64,000 bases of DNA from Nocardioides albus (GCF_014648255.1 NZ_BMQT01000008.1:186001-250000), one strand, 5' to 3'; numbered from the stretch's first letter, positions 16,415 to 25,075 are shown. Notes: generated by a model not told the origin, from the sequence alone. Translations and numbers: made by a program.

Positions 16415-16894
16415 CTAGGCCAGGTTGTCCTTGTCGATGACCTCGCCGGTGACGATGTCGTCGTTGCGGGGCCGGGTGGCCGATCCGAACGTCGAGGGCA
16501 TCGCCGCGGTGACCAGGCGCTTCTGCACGACCTTGGCCAGGATCCGACGGAAGAACGGCCGGGTGAACGGCAGGATCAGCACGATGCCGAAGATGTCGGT
16601 GACGAAGCCGGGGCTCAGCATCAGCGCGCCACCGAGCAGGATCAGCGCGCCGTCGGCGATCTCGTTGGACGGCAGCTTGCCCGAGGAGAGCGCCGTGCTC
16701 AGCGCGGACCAGGCTCGGGAGCCCTCGCGGCGCATCAGCCAGGCACCGAAGATCGAGTCGGCGATCAGCAGCAGGATCGTCCACCACACGCCGATCACCT
16801 GACCGACCTGGATCAGCACGAACAGCTCAGCCAGCGGCATCACCAGGAACAGGAGCACCAGGACCCAGGAGAACCTGCGGCGTCGCGTCGTCAT
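16415..16894 (-). CDS. fxsA: FxsA family membrane protein
   Basis: A 159-residue membrane protein of the FxsA family, named after E. coli FxsA, which reduces exclusion of phage T7 by the F plasmid when overproduced. Two N-terminal spans are followed by ADSIFGAWLMRREGSRAW and the conserved GALILLGGALMLSPGFVTD. The cytoplasmic tail of about 50 residues is polar. The ATG at 16894 overlaps the stop of the mannose synthase gene (ATGA), so the two are co-translated. Confidence 0.88.
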   Translation of the reverse strand: MTTRRRRFSWVLVLLFLVMPLAELFVLIQVGQVIGVWWTILLLIADSIFGAWLMRREGSRAWSALSTALSSGKLPSNEIADGALILLGGALMLSPGFVTDIFGIVLILPFTRPFFRRILAKVVQKRLVTAAMPSTFGSATRPRNDDIVTGEVIDKDNLA

Positions 16895-17691
16895 CGACGG
16901 CCTCCCACGAAACGGTCCAGCCCGAATCGGCGCAGCAGGCGGAGCAGCTGGTCGCGGCGTTCGGACAGGCCCCAGCGGGTCACCCGGCGCATCGACTCGG
17001 CGGCGACCGCTGGGCTCATCTTCGACTCGCCCCGGACCCGCTCGATGAACTGGATCGGGACCTCCTTGACGGTCAGGCCGGCCCGCAGCGTACGCGTCAC
17101 CATCTCGGTCTGGAAGACATAGCCGGTCGACTCGACGCTGTTCAGCTGCAGCTTCTCCAGCGTCGTACGCCGGAAGAGGCGGTAGCCCGCGGTGGCGTCG
17201 TGGACACCGATGCCGAGCAGGAGCCGGACGTAGAAGTTGCCGCCGACCGACAGCACGCGTCGCGACAGCGGCCAGTTGACCACCGAGCCGCCGCGGATCC
17301 AGCGGGCGCCGATCACCAGATCGGCCGAGGGGATCGCTCCGAGGAGCAGGTGGAGCTCCTCGGGCTGGTGGGAGCCGTCGGCGTCCATCTCGCCGACGAT
17401 GTCGTAGCCCTGCTCGATGGCCCACCCGAAGCCGTGCAGGTACGCCGCCCCCAGCCCGGCCTTCTCGGTGCGGTGCAGCACGTGGATCTGGTCGTCGTTG
17501 TCGGCCAGCTCGTTGGCGATGGTGCCGGTGCCGTCGGGTGAGCCGTCATCGACGATCAGCACGTCGACGCGCGGCTGCGCTTTGCGCAGCCGGCCGACGA
17601 TCCAGGTGAGGTTGTCTGCCTCGTTGTAGGTCGGGATGACCATCACCGCCCGGCCGATCTCGGTCCAGGGTGGAAGCTGCTCGTTCGTCAC
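16891..17691 (-). CDS. Polyprenol monophosphomannose synthase (GT2)
   Basis: A 266-residue glycosyltransferase family 2 enzyme expected to move mannose from GDP-mannose to polyprenyl phosphate, the donor for lipomannan and protein O-mannosylation. It shows VMVIPTYNEADNL, the VDDGSPDGTG segment, the DMD-type metal site as EMDADGSHQPEEL, the GARWIRGG segment and QTEMVTRTLRAGL. Unlike mycobacterial Ppm1 it has no apolipoprotein N-acyltransferase domain, nor a membrane domain; the C-terminal 40 residues are basic. It is followed by fxsA with a 4-bp overlap. Confidence 0.9.
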   Translation of the reverse strand: MTNEQLPPWTEIGRAVMVIPTYNEADNLTWIVGRLRKAQPRVDVLIVDDGSPDGTGTIANELADNDDQIHVLHRTEKAGLGAAYLHGFGWAIEQGYDIVGEMDADGSHQPEELHLLLGAIPSADLVIGARWIRGGSVVNWPLSRRVLSVGGNFYVRLLLGIGVHDATAGYRLFRRTTLEKLQLNSVESTGYVFQTEMVTRTLRAGLTVKEVPIQFIERVRGESKMSPAVAAESMRRVTRWGLSERRDQLLRLLRRFGLDRFVGGRR

Positions 17692-18152
17692 GTACGCCGG
17701 CCTTGTCGAGGAATGGGGTGGAGATCACAGGATATCCGCCCACCGGTCGAACCCAAGATCCCGCAATCACCGCTGCCAGCGCAGACGACGCAGAGCGCGG
17801 GAGGACCAAGACGTTCTTCGGGCCGTTCCGATCCTTGCTGGCGACAAGGGGACGATCGTTGTCTAAGGGCGCCTCGGCCTTCCCGCGTTGCCCTCGCGGC
17901 CAAAGACCGCGCCCGCGAAGACAAGTCGAAGGCATGCCTGGATCGACACCCCCGACCCGATTCGTCGAGCGCCGGTCCGCCTACCGCAACTCTGCATGGG
18001 CGAACGTTGTCACCATCACCCGCTGGCTCCGCGTAAGTCAACACGGCACTGACCTGCGGAAACAGATGTTTCCGCAGGTCAGCCACAGCCTGCCGGGCGA
18101 GAAAAAGAAAGGAATTCTCAAAGAACCTCGGCGTGTCGTCTTCGCGTTCCCG
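17692..18152. other. 461-base gene-poor region with one large hairpin
   Basis: I see no convincing gene here: possible frames lack start signals and have unusual composition. It holds the upstream region of the mannose synthase gene and, at 18049-18082, a 15-bp perfect stem with AGAT loop that probably ends the minus-strand lysine-degradation operon. Confidence 0.6.
18049..18082. terminator. Hairpin downstream of kal
   Basis: Perfect 15-bp inverted repeat CTGACCTGCGGAAAC / GTTTCCGCAGGTCAG around AGAT, about 70 bases past the kal stop on the minus strand. No T-tract follows. Confidence 0.7.
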
Positions 18153-18557
18153 TCACGGCACTGAGGGAACGACGACGGTCCCTCGTGCCGAGGTGGCGAG
18201 AACCGGCTCCGCGAGCACCTCGGCTGCCCCCGGGCTGGCCTCGGTCGCGGCGCCTCGCGCCACGACGTACACGGCGAACTCCATCACCCGCGATCGGGTT
18301 CCGGCCTTGATCAGCTCGCAGGTGATCTCCAGAACGTCACCGGCACGTACGGGCGCCTTGAACTGCACGTCGTCGTAGGACGCGAAGAGCCCCTCGTCCC
18401 CATCGGTGCGGATGCACATCTCCGTCGCCACATCGCCGAACAGACCCAGGCTGTACGCGCCGTCGACCAGGTTCCCGGCGTAGTGGGCGTGGGAGTACGG
18501 CACGTAGCGGCGGTGGACGACCTTGGTGCCGACCTTGGTGCCGGTCTCGGTGCTCAT
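18153..18557 (-). CDS. kal: 3-aminobutyryl-CoA ammonia lyase
   Basis: A 134-residue single hotdog-fold protein matching Kal, which removes ammonia from L-3-aminobutyryl-CoA to give crotonyl-CoA, the last step of the 3,5-diaminohexanoate lysine pathway. Recognisable stretches are RRYVPYSHAHYAGNLVDGAY and ASYDDVQFKAPVRAGDVLE, where the His and the Asp-Asp/Lys region fit the active-site area of the family. Its ATG overlaps the kamE stop by 4 bp. It is the last gene of the minus-strand operon. Confidence 0.88.
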   Translation of the reverse strand: MSTETGTKVGTKVVHRRYVPYSHAHYAGNLVDGAYSLGLFGDVATEMCIRTDGDEGLFASYDDVQFKAPVRAGDVLEITCELIKAGTRSRVMEFAVYVVARGAATEASPGAAEVLAEPVLATSARGTVVVPSVP

Positions 18558-19294
18558 GCTGCGGGCTCCTTCGCGGTGGTGCGGTGGACGAGGTAGGAGG
18601 CGACCTCGGCAGGAGTCGTGCCGCGGCCGAAGATGCGGTCGACGCCGAGCTCGGTGGTCATCGACTCGTCGAACCGTGGACCACCGGCGACCAGGAGCGG
18701 CCGCTCCCCCGCCGGGTAGGCCTCGCGGAACGCCGCCGACATCTCCCGGGTGTTGAGCAGGTGCGCGTCACGCTGGGTGACGACCTGGGAGACGAGTACG
18801 GCGTCGGCGCCCCGGGTGACGGCAGCCTCGACCAGGGAGGGCACCGAGACCTGGGCGCCGAGGTTCACGACCTCGATCTCCTTGTAGTACTCCAGTCCCT
18901 TCTCCCCCGCGAACCCCTTGATGTTGAGGATCGCGTCGATCCCGACGGTGTGGGCGTCGGTGCCGATACAGGCGCCGACGACGACCAGGGGCCGCCGCAG
19001 CGTCTCCTTGATCACCGCGTTGGCCTCCTTCGGTGTCAGCAGCGGGAAGTCACGCTCGACGACCTGCACCTTGTCGACGTCGACGAGATGGTTCACCTGC
19101 CCGTAGACGACGAAGAAGGTGAAATCGTCGCCCATCGGCTTGGAGTGGACGACCATCGCCGGCTCCATGCCCATCTTGTTGGCCAGCTGCAGCGCGGCGC
19201 CGTCGGCGACCTTGCTGTGCTTGATCGGCAACGTGAAGGAGACCTGCACCATCCCGTCGCCCGTGGTGTCGCCGTACGGCCGGATGATACTCAT
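18554..19294 (-). CDS. kamE: Beta-lysine 5,6-aminomutase, beta (B12) subunit
   Basis: A 246-residue subunit of the adenosylcobalamin and PLP-dependent aminomutase that converts beta-lysine to 3,5-diaminohexanoate. The Rossmann-like cobalamin domain carries the DxHxxG signature DAHTVG at about residues 113-118 (H115 as the cobalt ligand). Eleven residues later K126 occupies the place of the PLP-binding lysine (Lys144 of the Clostridium enzyme, itself 11 after His133). It overlaps kamD upstream and kal downstream by 4 bp each. Confidence 0.95.
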   Translation of the reverse strand: MSIIRPYGDTTGDGMVQVSFTLPIKHSKVADGAALQLANKMGMEPAMVVHSKPMGDDFTFFVVYGQVNHLVDVDKVQVVERDFPLLTPKEANAVIKETLRRPLVVVGACIGTDAHTVGIDAILNIKGFAGEKGLEYYKEIEVVNLGAQVSVPSLVEAAVTRGADAVLVSQVVTQRDAHLLNTREMSAAFREAYPAGERPLLVAGGPRFDESMTTELGVDRIFGRGTTPAEVASYLVHRTTAKEPAA

Positions 19295-20847
19295 TCCTCG
19301 CCCTCCAGAATGGTGCTCGCGGGGTTGTAGTACGCCTCGGACTTCACGGCCACACCCTCGAGGCCCTTGCCTGCGTCGGCGGGGCGCTTCATCAGGCCGA
19401 AGGTGCCGTCCGCGATCGCGTCGAGGAGCCCGTTGGGCTCGTCGATGATCTTCCCGAGCAGGTCGATCGACTCCCCCAGCACCTCGCGCGCTCGGTTGGC
19501 GATGAACCCGTCAGGGGCCGGGTGGAAGTCCTCGCCGAGGCGTCCGGCGGCGTCCATGACGTACCGGACGTTCTGCAGGGCCAGGTCGCGGTCGGAGATC
19601 CACGGTGTCACCACCGCCTCGGTCATCATCCCGACCAGCAGGATGCCCTGGTCGGTCATCGCGCCGGCCAGGTTGAAGAACCCGTCGAGCAGATAGCCCT
19701 TGAAGATGTCGCCGGTCATGTGCCGGGTCGGCGGCATCCACTTCAGCGGCGCGTCGGGGAAGATCGTCTTCGCGAGCAGCGCGTGGGCGAGCTCGAGCCG
19801 GAACGAGTCCGGTACGTCGGGGTTGATCTCGAACGCGTGGCCCAGGCCCAGCTGCCAGTCCTCGAGTCCCGCCTCCTTGGCGAAGTACTCGTTGAGCAGC
19901 TGTGAGGTGGTCACCGTGTGCGCCGCCTCGACCGCATCGGCGGTGGTGAGGTAGTTGTCCTCGCCGGTGTTGATGATGATCCCCGCCCGCGCGTGGATCT
20001 GACGCGAGAGCCGCTGGTCGACGAACGTACGCACCGGGTTGATGTCGCGGAACAGGATCCCGTACATCGAGTCGTTGAGCATCATGTCGAGGCGCTCCAT
20101 GCCCGCCAGTGCCGCGATCTCGGGCATGCACAGCCCGCTCGCGTAGTTGGTGAGCCGCACGTAGCGACCGAGCTCGCGGGAGGTCTCGTCGAGCGCGGCC
20201 CGCATCAGGCGGAAGTTCTCTTGGGTCGCGTACGTCCCGGCGAACCCTTCCCGGGTGGCGCCCTCGGGCACGTAGTCGAGCAGCGACTGGCCGGTCGAGC
20301 GGATCACCGCGATGATGTCGGCGCCCTCGCGCGCGGCTGCCTGCGCCTGCGGGATGTCCTCGTAGATGTCGCCGGTCGCGACGATCAGGTAGATCCACGG
20401 TTTGCGGGGTGCGTCGCCGATCTCGGCGATCATCCGCTCGCGCTCCACCCGGCTGGCGTCGAGCCGGGCGATGCCGACCCCGACCGCCTCGCGGGCGTGC
20501 TTCGCGGCCAGCTCGGCCTCGGCACCCTCGGGCAGGTGGAAGGTCACCTGACCGGCGGCAGCCTCCTCGGCGAGCCGGGAGAGGTCGTTGTCGTGGGCGG
20601 CCAGCGCCTGCCACACCGGTAGCGCGACCCCGTGCTCCAGCCCGACGTCGGCACGCACCGCGTCGACCAGGTGGTTGACCCACGGGGTGCCGTCCGGGTC
20701 GGCGCCGGCGAGCCCGGCCAGCCGCAGGGTGGCCCGCTCGACGGCGACCGTGGTGTGCTTCTTGGCCATCTCGACGATCGGGTCGCCGACCTTCGCGGCC
20801 AGCGCGCGGGCCTGGGCGATCGTGCGTGGGTCCAGGTCGAGTCTCAC
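19291..20847 (-). CDS. kamD: Beta-lysine 5,6-aminomutase, alpha subunit
   Basis: A 518-residue protein matching the KamD/D-lysine 5,6-aminomutase alpha subunit along its full length (TIM barrel holding PLP phosphate and most cobalamin contacts). Landmarks include PWIYLIVATGDIYEDIPQAQ, VIRSTGQSLLDYVPEGATRE and LKWMPPTRHMTGDIFKGYLL. Its GTG start overlaps the stop of the amidohydrolase gene, and its stop overlaps kamE, so the polypeptides are made in step. It requires the beta subunit for the B12 tail. Confidence 0.95.
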   Translation of the reverse strand: MRLDLDPRTIAQARALAAKVGDPIVEMAKKHTTVAVERATLRLAGLAGADPDGTPWVNHLVDAVRADVGLEHGVALPVWQALAAHDNDLSRLAEEAAAGQVTFHLPEGAEAELAAKHAREAVGVGIARLDASRVERERMIAEIGDAPRKPWIYLIVATGDIYEDIPQAQAAAREGADIIAVIRSTGQSLLDYVPEGATREGFAGTYATQENFRLMRAALDETSRELGRYVRLTNYASGLCMPEIAALAGMERLDMMLNDSMYGILFRDINPVRTFVDQRLSRQIHARAGIIINTGEDNYLTTADAVEAAHTVTTSQLLNEYFAKEAGLEDWQLGLGHAFEINPDVPDSFRLELAHALLAKTIFPDAPLKWMPPTRHMTGDIFKGYLLDGFFNLAGAMTDQGILLVGMMTEAVVTPWISDRDLALQNVRYVMDAAGRLGEDFHPAPDGFIANRAREVLGESIDLLGKIIDEPNGLLDAIADGTFGLMKRPADAGKGLEGVAVKSEAYYNPASTILEGEE

Positions 20848-22382
20848 CAGACACCTTCTTTCTCGAATACGGTCCTGCCGTCGACGACGGTCTGCAGGCA
20901 GGCGGTGGTGACGTCGGCGACGTCAGGTGTGGTCAGGTCGGGGAACGTGGTGCGGTCCCAGACGGCGTAGGTGGCACGCTGTCCGACGGTGAGCGTGCCG
21001 GCGTCGTCGATGCCGGCCGCGTACCAGCCGCCGACGGTGTGGGCCGCAAACGCCTCCGCCGCGGTGATGCCCTGGCCGGGCGTGTGGTGGTGCACGGCTG
21101 CGTGGACTGCGGCCCACGGGTCCAACGGGGTCACCGGGGAGTCGGAGCCGAAGGCGAGGCGTACGCCGGCGTCGAGCAGGGTCCGGAACGGGTTCATCTG
21201 CTGCCAGCGCTCCCCCAGCCTGGCTGCGTACATCCGGTCCGGGCCACCCCACAAGCCGTCGAACATCGGCTGCATGCTCGCGGTCACCCCGAGGTGGGCG
21301 AACGTCTCGGTCGCGGCCGGGGAGGGCAGCTCGCAGTGCTCGAGCCGGTGACGGCCGGATCGTATGCTCGCGGCGCCCAGCGTCGCCTCCGCGAGCCGGA
21401 ACGCCTGCGCGATGTTGTCGATCGCCTGGTCGCCGATGCAGTGGAAGCCGGCCTGGAGGCCGCGCCGGGTGCAGCCGATGATGTGCTCGGCCATCTCCTC
21501 CGGGTTGAGATAGGCATGGCCGCGGTGGCCGGCCAGATCCGCGTAGTCGAAGGTCAGCGCGGCGCTCCGGGATCCCATCGACCCGTCTGCGCTGAGGTCA
21601 CCGGCGAGGCCGGAGACTTCCGAGAGACGCTCCAGGTCGTCGAACCCGAGGTGAGCGCCCCAGTAGTAGGTGCCGTGCAGCCCGGCCTCGGCGGCTTGGG
21701 CCTGCGTCGCGATCAGGTCCGACTCCGGGCCGATGTCGGGGCCGGAGTTGTCATGGAAGGCACCGATGCCCAGGGCCGCCATCGCCTGCAACGCCGCTCG
21801 GGCACCGTGCTCGGCATGACCGGCCGGAGTGAGGTCGGCCAACAGCGGCAGCAACGCGCGCAGCGCCTCTCGCTCGACGCGGCCCTGAGCCGTCCAGCCC
21901 GGGAGCCCTGCGATCCCAGGAACCCGCGCCATCAGGGCGCTCGAGACCACGGCGGAGTGACCGTCGATGCGGTTCAGGTACACCTTGCGGCCACCGGAGG
22001 CGCGGTCGAGCTCGGCCGCGGTCGGCAGGCTCGGGTCCGGCCAGTGCGTCTCGTCCCAGCCCTGGGCGAGGACCAGATCATCATGGCCCAGGTCGCGGAC
22101 GTGCGCTGCGACCATGTCGAGCACCACTTCCCGGCTGGGCGCGCTGCCGACGTCGAGGCCGAGGATCTGCTCCCCCGTCTCGACGACGTGGACATGGCTG
22201 TCCACGAAGGCAGGTGTCACCAGCCGGCCTTCGAGGTCGACCAGCTCATCGGGACTCGCGAAGTCGTCCGGATCGTTGCCGGTCCAGACGATCCGCCCGC
22301 CCTCGACGGCCATCGCTCTGACCGGCTCGTCCAGGGCCGGCCGCGTGTGGATCTGACCATTGCGGAGGAGGATGCGAGTCAC
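20844..22382 (-). CDS. Amidohydrolase family 3 (YtcJ-like) protein
   Basis: A 512-residue metal-dependent hydrolase of the amidohydrolase-3 group. The start is GTG at 22382, overlapping the kdd stop, which gives MTRILLRNGQIHT, the normal beta-sandwich start. Metal ligands are visible as VDSHVHV near residue 60, His in FHCIGDQAI and LEHCEL, and Asp in AFGSDSPVTPLDP. The reaction is unknown: the family hydrolyses amides and related bonds. It is locked by overlaps between kdd and kamD, so it is probably part of lysine-pathway metabolism, although it is not among the classical pathway enzymes. Confidence 0.85.
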   Translation of the reverse strand: MTRILLRNGQIHTRPALDEPVRAMAVEGGRIVWTGNDPDDFASPDELVDLEGRLVTPAFVDSHVHVVETGEQILGLDVGSAPSREVVLDMVAAHVRDLGHDDLVLAQGWDETHWPDPSLPTAAELDRASGGRKVYLNRIDGHSAVVSSALMARVPGIAGLPGWTAQGRVEREALRALLPLLADLTPAGHAEHGARAALQAMAALGIGAFHDNSGPDIGPESDLIATQAQAAEAGLHGTYYWGAHLGFDDLERLSEVSGLAGDLSADGSMGSRSAALTFDYADLAGHRGHAYLNPEEMAEHIIGCTRRGLQAGFHCIGDQAIDNIAQAFRLAEATLGAASIRSGRHRLEHCELPSPAATETFAHLGVTASMQPMFDGLWGGPDRMYAARLGERWQQMNPFRTLLDAGVRLAFGSDSPVTPLDPWAAVHAAVHHHTPGQGITAAEAFAAHTVGGWYAAGIDDAGTLTVGQRATYAVWDRTTFPDLTTPDVADVTTACLQTVVDGRTVFEKEGVW

Positions 22383-23572
22383 GGCGCCAGTCTGCCCTCG
22401 AAGAGAGTCCGGACGCCGCTGTTCGCGCGGAGAAGATCCAGTGCGTACGCCGCGTGGCCCGGGACGTAGCCGTTGCCGACCAGCATCGTCACGTCGGCGG
22501 CGAGGCCCTCGGCGCCGAGGGCGGCAGCGGAGAAGGACGTGGCCATGGAGAAGAAGATGACGGTGCCGCCGTCGGCGGTGGAGAGGATGGCGCCGCCCTC
22601 GCAGCCCGGCACGTCCACGCACACCACGGTCACATCGGCGGGACCGCCGGCCTTCGTCACCGCGTCGCGCAGCGCCACTGGGTTGCGCGCGTCGGCGACC
22701 ACGACCTCGTCCGCGAGGCCGGCCCCCTGAAGTCGCTCCGCCTCGATGTCGGTGGGAACGACGCCGATGAGATGCCCCGCCCCCGCCTCCCGAGCCGCGG
22801 CAAGCGACAGCGACCCCGATTTCCCGCCCCCTCCGATGACCGCCACAGTCACCCCCGAGACGTCAGTTCTCGACGTCGAGAAGTCGGTTTCTGACGCCGA
22901 GAGGTCAGTTTCTGACGCCGAGAGGTCAGTTTTCGATTCGGCAGAGTCAGAAATCGACGCCTCGCTGTCAATTTTCGACTTCTCGGCGTCAGAAAGTGAC
23001 GCTTCGGCGTATTGGGTGACGATGCGGCGGGTGAGGGCCGGGGCGCCGCAGACGTCCATGACCGAGAGGGCCAGTTCCGGGGCCTCGTCGTCGGGGAGGA
23101 CTGCGGCAATCGAGCGGCCGAAGAGGATGGCGTAACCGTCGCACGGCACCTGCTCGTCCTCGCCGGCCCATCGCTCGAGCCCGTCCTCGATGACGAGCGG
23201 CGTCAACGTCAGGGATACCAGGGTGGCGACGCGGTCCCCGACCGAGAGGTCGAGAGGCGACTCGGGGCCGACCTCCTCGACCACACCGACGAGCATTCCG
23301 CCCGACCCGGTCACCGGGTTCTGCATCTTGCCGCGGTCGGCGACGATGTCGAGCACCTCGCGGCGTACGGCATCTCCGTCGCCGTCGTGCGCGGACTCCA
23401 GCTGCCGGAACGAGGCCGCGTCCAGGTTCAGTCGCTCCACCCGGATCCGTACTTCGTCGGGCCACAAGGTCTTTCGGGTGTCGAGTCTGCGGGCCGCCTG
23501 CGGCAGCGGCAACGAGCCGGCCACCGGCTCGTCGAGCACCCGGTGCAGGCCTGTCGGGTCGGAAGTGGTCAT
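22379..23572 (-). CDS. kdd: L-erythro-3,5-diaminohexanoate dehydrogenase with repeat insertion
   Basis: A 397-residue dehydrogenase that would oxidise 3,5-diaminohexanoate to 5-amino-3-oxohexanoate with NAD+. The start ATG at 23572 has AAGGAGG nine bases upstream. Family landmarks: LNLDAASFRQLE, NPVTGSGGMLVG, VATLVSLTLTPL and the Rossmann loop VAVIGGGGKSGSL. Typical family members have about 345 residues. The excess is a Ser/Asp/Glu/Thr-rich heptad-repeat segment (about 49 residues, encoded by 22856-23002) placed directly before the Rossmann strand. First gene of the minus-strand operon and divergent from kamA. Confidence 0.92.
   Translation of the reverse strand: MTTSDPTGLHRVLDEPVAGSLPLPQAARRLDTRKTLWPDEVRIRVERLNLDAASFRQLESAHDGDGDAVRREVLDIVADRGKMQNPVTGSGGMLVGVVEEVGPESPLDLSVGDRVATLVSLTLTPLVIEDGLERWAGEDEQVPCDGYAILFGRSIAAVLPDDEAPELALSVMDVCGAPALTRRIVTQYAEASLSDAEKSKIDSEASISDSAESKTDLSASETDLSASETDFSTSRTDVSGVTVAVIGGGGKSGSLSLAAAREAGAGHLIGVVPTDIEAERLQGAGLADEVVVADARNPVALRDAVTKAGGPADVTVVCVDVPGCEGGAILSTADGGTVIFFSMATSFSAAALGAEGLAADVTMLVGNGYVPGHAAYALDLLRANSGVRTLFEGRLAP
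22856..23002. repeat. In-frame 21-bp repeat array inside kdd
   Basis: Seven consecutive 21-bp units: four in direct orientation from 22856, 22877, 22898 and 22919 (for example CGAGAGGTCAGTTTCTGACGC) and three in roughly inverted orientation from 22940, 22961 and 22982. They encode imperfect heptads such as SASETDL in kdd. Unit length and the word CGAGACGTCA are shared with the intergenic array at 9890-10020. Confidence 0.88.
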
Positions 23573-23670
23573 CGTCGTACGCCTCCTTGCGTGCATCTCA
23601 CGGCGGACCCTACCAGCGCCAGGAGGAAGAATTGCGGCGGATGCTTGCAAAGACCGGAGGATCTCCCGCT
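23573..23670. promoter_or_regulatory. Divergent promoter region of the kam genes
   Basis: A 98-base space between the divergent kdd and kamA starts must hold both promoters and probably operators for the nearby Lrp-type regulator. Both genes have good ribosome-binding sites (AAGGAGG for kdd, GGAGG at 23656-23660 for kamA). I could not single out -35/-10 boxes. Confidence 0.5.
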
Positions 23671-25062
23671 ATGGTGGATTGCATGACGGCAACGATCGAG
23701 CCCAAGACCCGAGACGGACAGCCCTACGCCTACCAGCGCGTAGAGCTGGTCGAACCCGACTGGACCCGTTTCCCGGGATGGGCCGACATCACCGAGGAGC
23801 AGTGGCGCGACGTGCAGTGGCAGCGCGTCAACTGCATCAAGAACGTCCGCCAGCTGCGCGCCCTGATGGGTGATCTTCTCGACGAGCGCTTCTACGCCGA
23901 CCTCGAGAAGGACATGGCCGAGCGCGCGACCATGTCGATGCTCGTGCCGCCGCAGATGGTCAACACGATGGTGCCGTCCGGCGCATCGGCCGGCGAGGAG
24001 TTCACCGACGCGTTCTACGCAGACCCGCTCCGTCACTACATGATCCCGGTCTTCTCCGACCGCCGCACCGACTGGCCCTCACACCCGCAGGCGAGCCGCG
24101 ACTCGCTGCACGAGCACGACATGTGGGTAGCCGAAGGGCTGACCCACCGCTACCCGACCAAGGTGCTCGCCGAGCTGCTCTCCACCTGCCCGCAGTACTG
24201 CGGGCACTGCACCCGGATGGACCTGGTCGGGAACTCGACCCCGGTCATCGACAAGCTCAAGCTCACCGGCAAGCCGGTCGACCGCCACGAGGCGATGCTC
24301 GAATACCTCCGCAACACCCCGCAGGTGCGCGACGTGGTCGTCTCCGGCGGCGACGTCGCCAACCTGCCCTGGCCGCGGCTGGAGGACTTCCTCACCAAGC
24401 TGATGGCGATCGACAACATTCGCGACATCCGACTGGCCACGAAGGGCCTGATCGGACTCCCCCAGCACTGGCTCCAGGAGCCGCTGCTGGAGGGGATGAA
24501 CCGGGTGACCACCATCGCCCGTGAGCGCGGCGTCTCGCTGGCGATCCACACCCACGCCAACCACGCCAACTCGGTCACTCCCCTGGTCGCCGAGGCGTCC
24601 AAGGCACTGCTCGCGGCCGGGGTTCGCGACGTACGCAACCAGGGTGTGCTCCTGGCCGGCGTGAACGCCGACAGCCACAGCCTGCTCGACCTGAGCTTCC
24701 GTCTGCTCGACGGCGCCCAGATCATGCCCTACTACTTCTACATGTGCGACATGATCCCGTTCAGCGAGCACTGGCGGGTCTCGGTCGCCGACGCGCAGCG
24801 GCTGCAGCACGACATCATGGGCTACCTGCCCGGGTTCGCCACCCCGCGGATCGTGTGCGACGTGCCCTTCGTCGGCAAGCGGTGGGTCCACCAGATCGCC
24901 GACTACGACACCGAGCGCGGGATCTCCTACTGGACCAAGAACTACCGGACCTCGATCGAGGCGAGCGACCCCGAGGCGCTGTCACGGACCTACGAGTACT
25001 ACGACCCGATCCACACGCTGCCCGAGTCGGGCCAGGAGTGGTGGCGTACGCACGGGAAGTGA
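23671..25062 (+). CDS. kamA: Lysine 2,3-aminomutase (radical SAM)
   Basis: A 463-residue radical SAM, PLP-dependent enzyme that would convert L-lysine to L-beta-lysine. The [4Fe-4S] cluster motif CxxxCxxC is CPQYCGHC with Cys at 173, 177 and 180, followed by TRMDLVG. VVVSGGDVANLPW matches the SAM-binding region, and AIHTHANHANSVTPLVAEA is conserved in the family. The start ATG at 23671 is preferred to 23683 because GGAGG lies ten bases before it. The N-terminal region is longer than in clostridial KamA (416 residues). The substrate is inferred from the divergent kamDE-kdd-kal operon, since beta-lysine is the substrate of KamDE. Confidence 0.88.
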   Translation: MVDCMTATIEPKTRDGQPYAYQRVELVEPDWTRFPGWADITEEQWRDVQWQRVNCIKNVRQLRALMGDLLDERFYADLEKDMAERATMSMLVPPQMVNTMVPSGASAGEEFTDAFYADPLRHYMIPVFSDRRTDWPSHPQASRDSLHEHDMWVAEGLTHRYPTKVLAELLSTCPQYCGHCTRMDLVGNSTPVIDKLKLTGKPVDRHEAMLEYLRNTPQVRDVVVSGGDVANLPWPRLEDFLTKLMAIDNIRDIRLATKGLIGLPQHWLQEPLLEGMNRVTTIARERGVSLAIHTHANHANSVTPLVAEASKALLAAGVRDVRNQGVLLAGVNADSHSLLDLSFRLLDGAQIMPYYFYMCDMIPFSEHWRVSVADAQRLQHDIMGYLPGFATPRIVCDVPFVGKRWVHQIADYDTERGISYWTKNYRTSIEASDPEALSRTYEYYDPIHTLPESGQEWWRTHGK

Positions 25063-25075
25063 GCAGCGGAACGGC

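Noticed and set aside
20826..22469. 547-codon frame antisense to the amidohydrolase
   Set aside because: Shadow of the coding strand with biased composition; the minus-strand gene has motifs and overlaps on both ends.
22856..23002. Segment in kdd considered as an intein or as a mobile-intron insertion
   Set aside because: At about 49 residues it is far too short for an intein, has no Cys/Ser splice junctions, and its 21-bp repeats explain it better.
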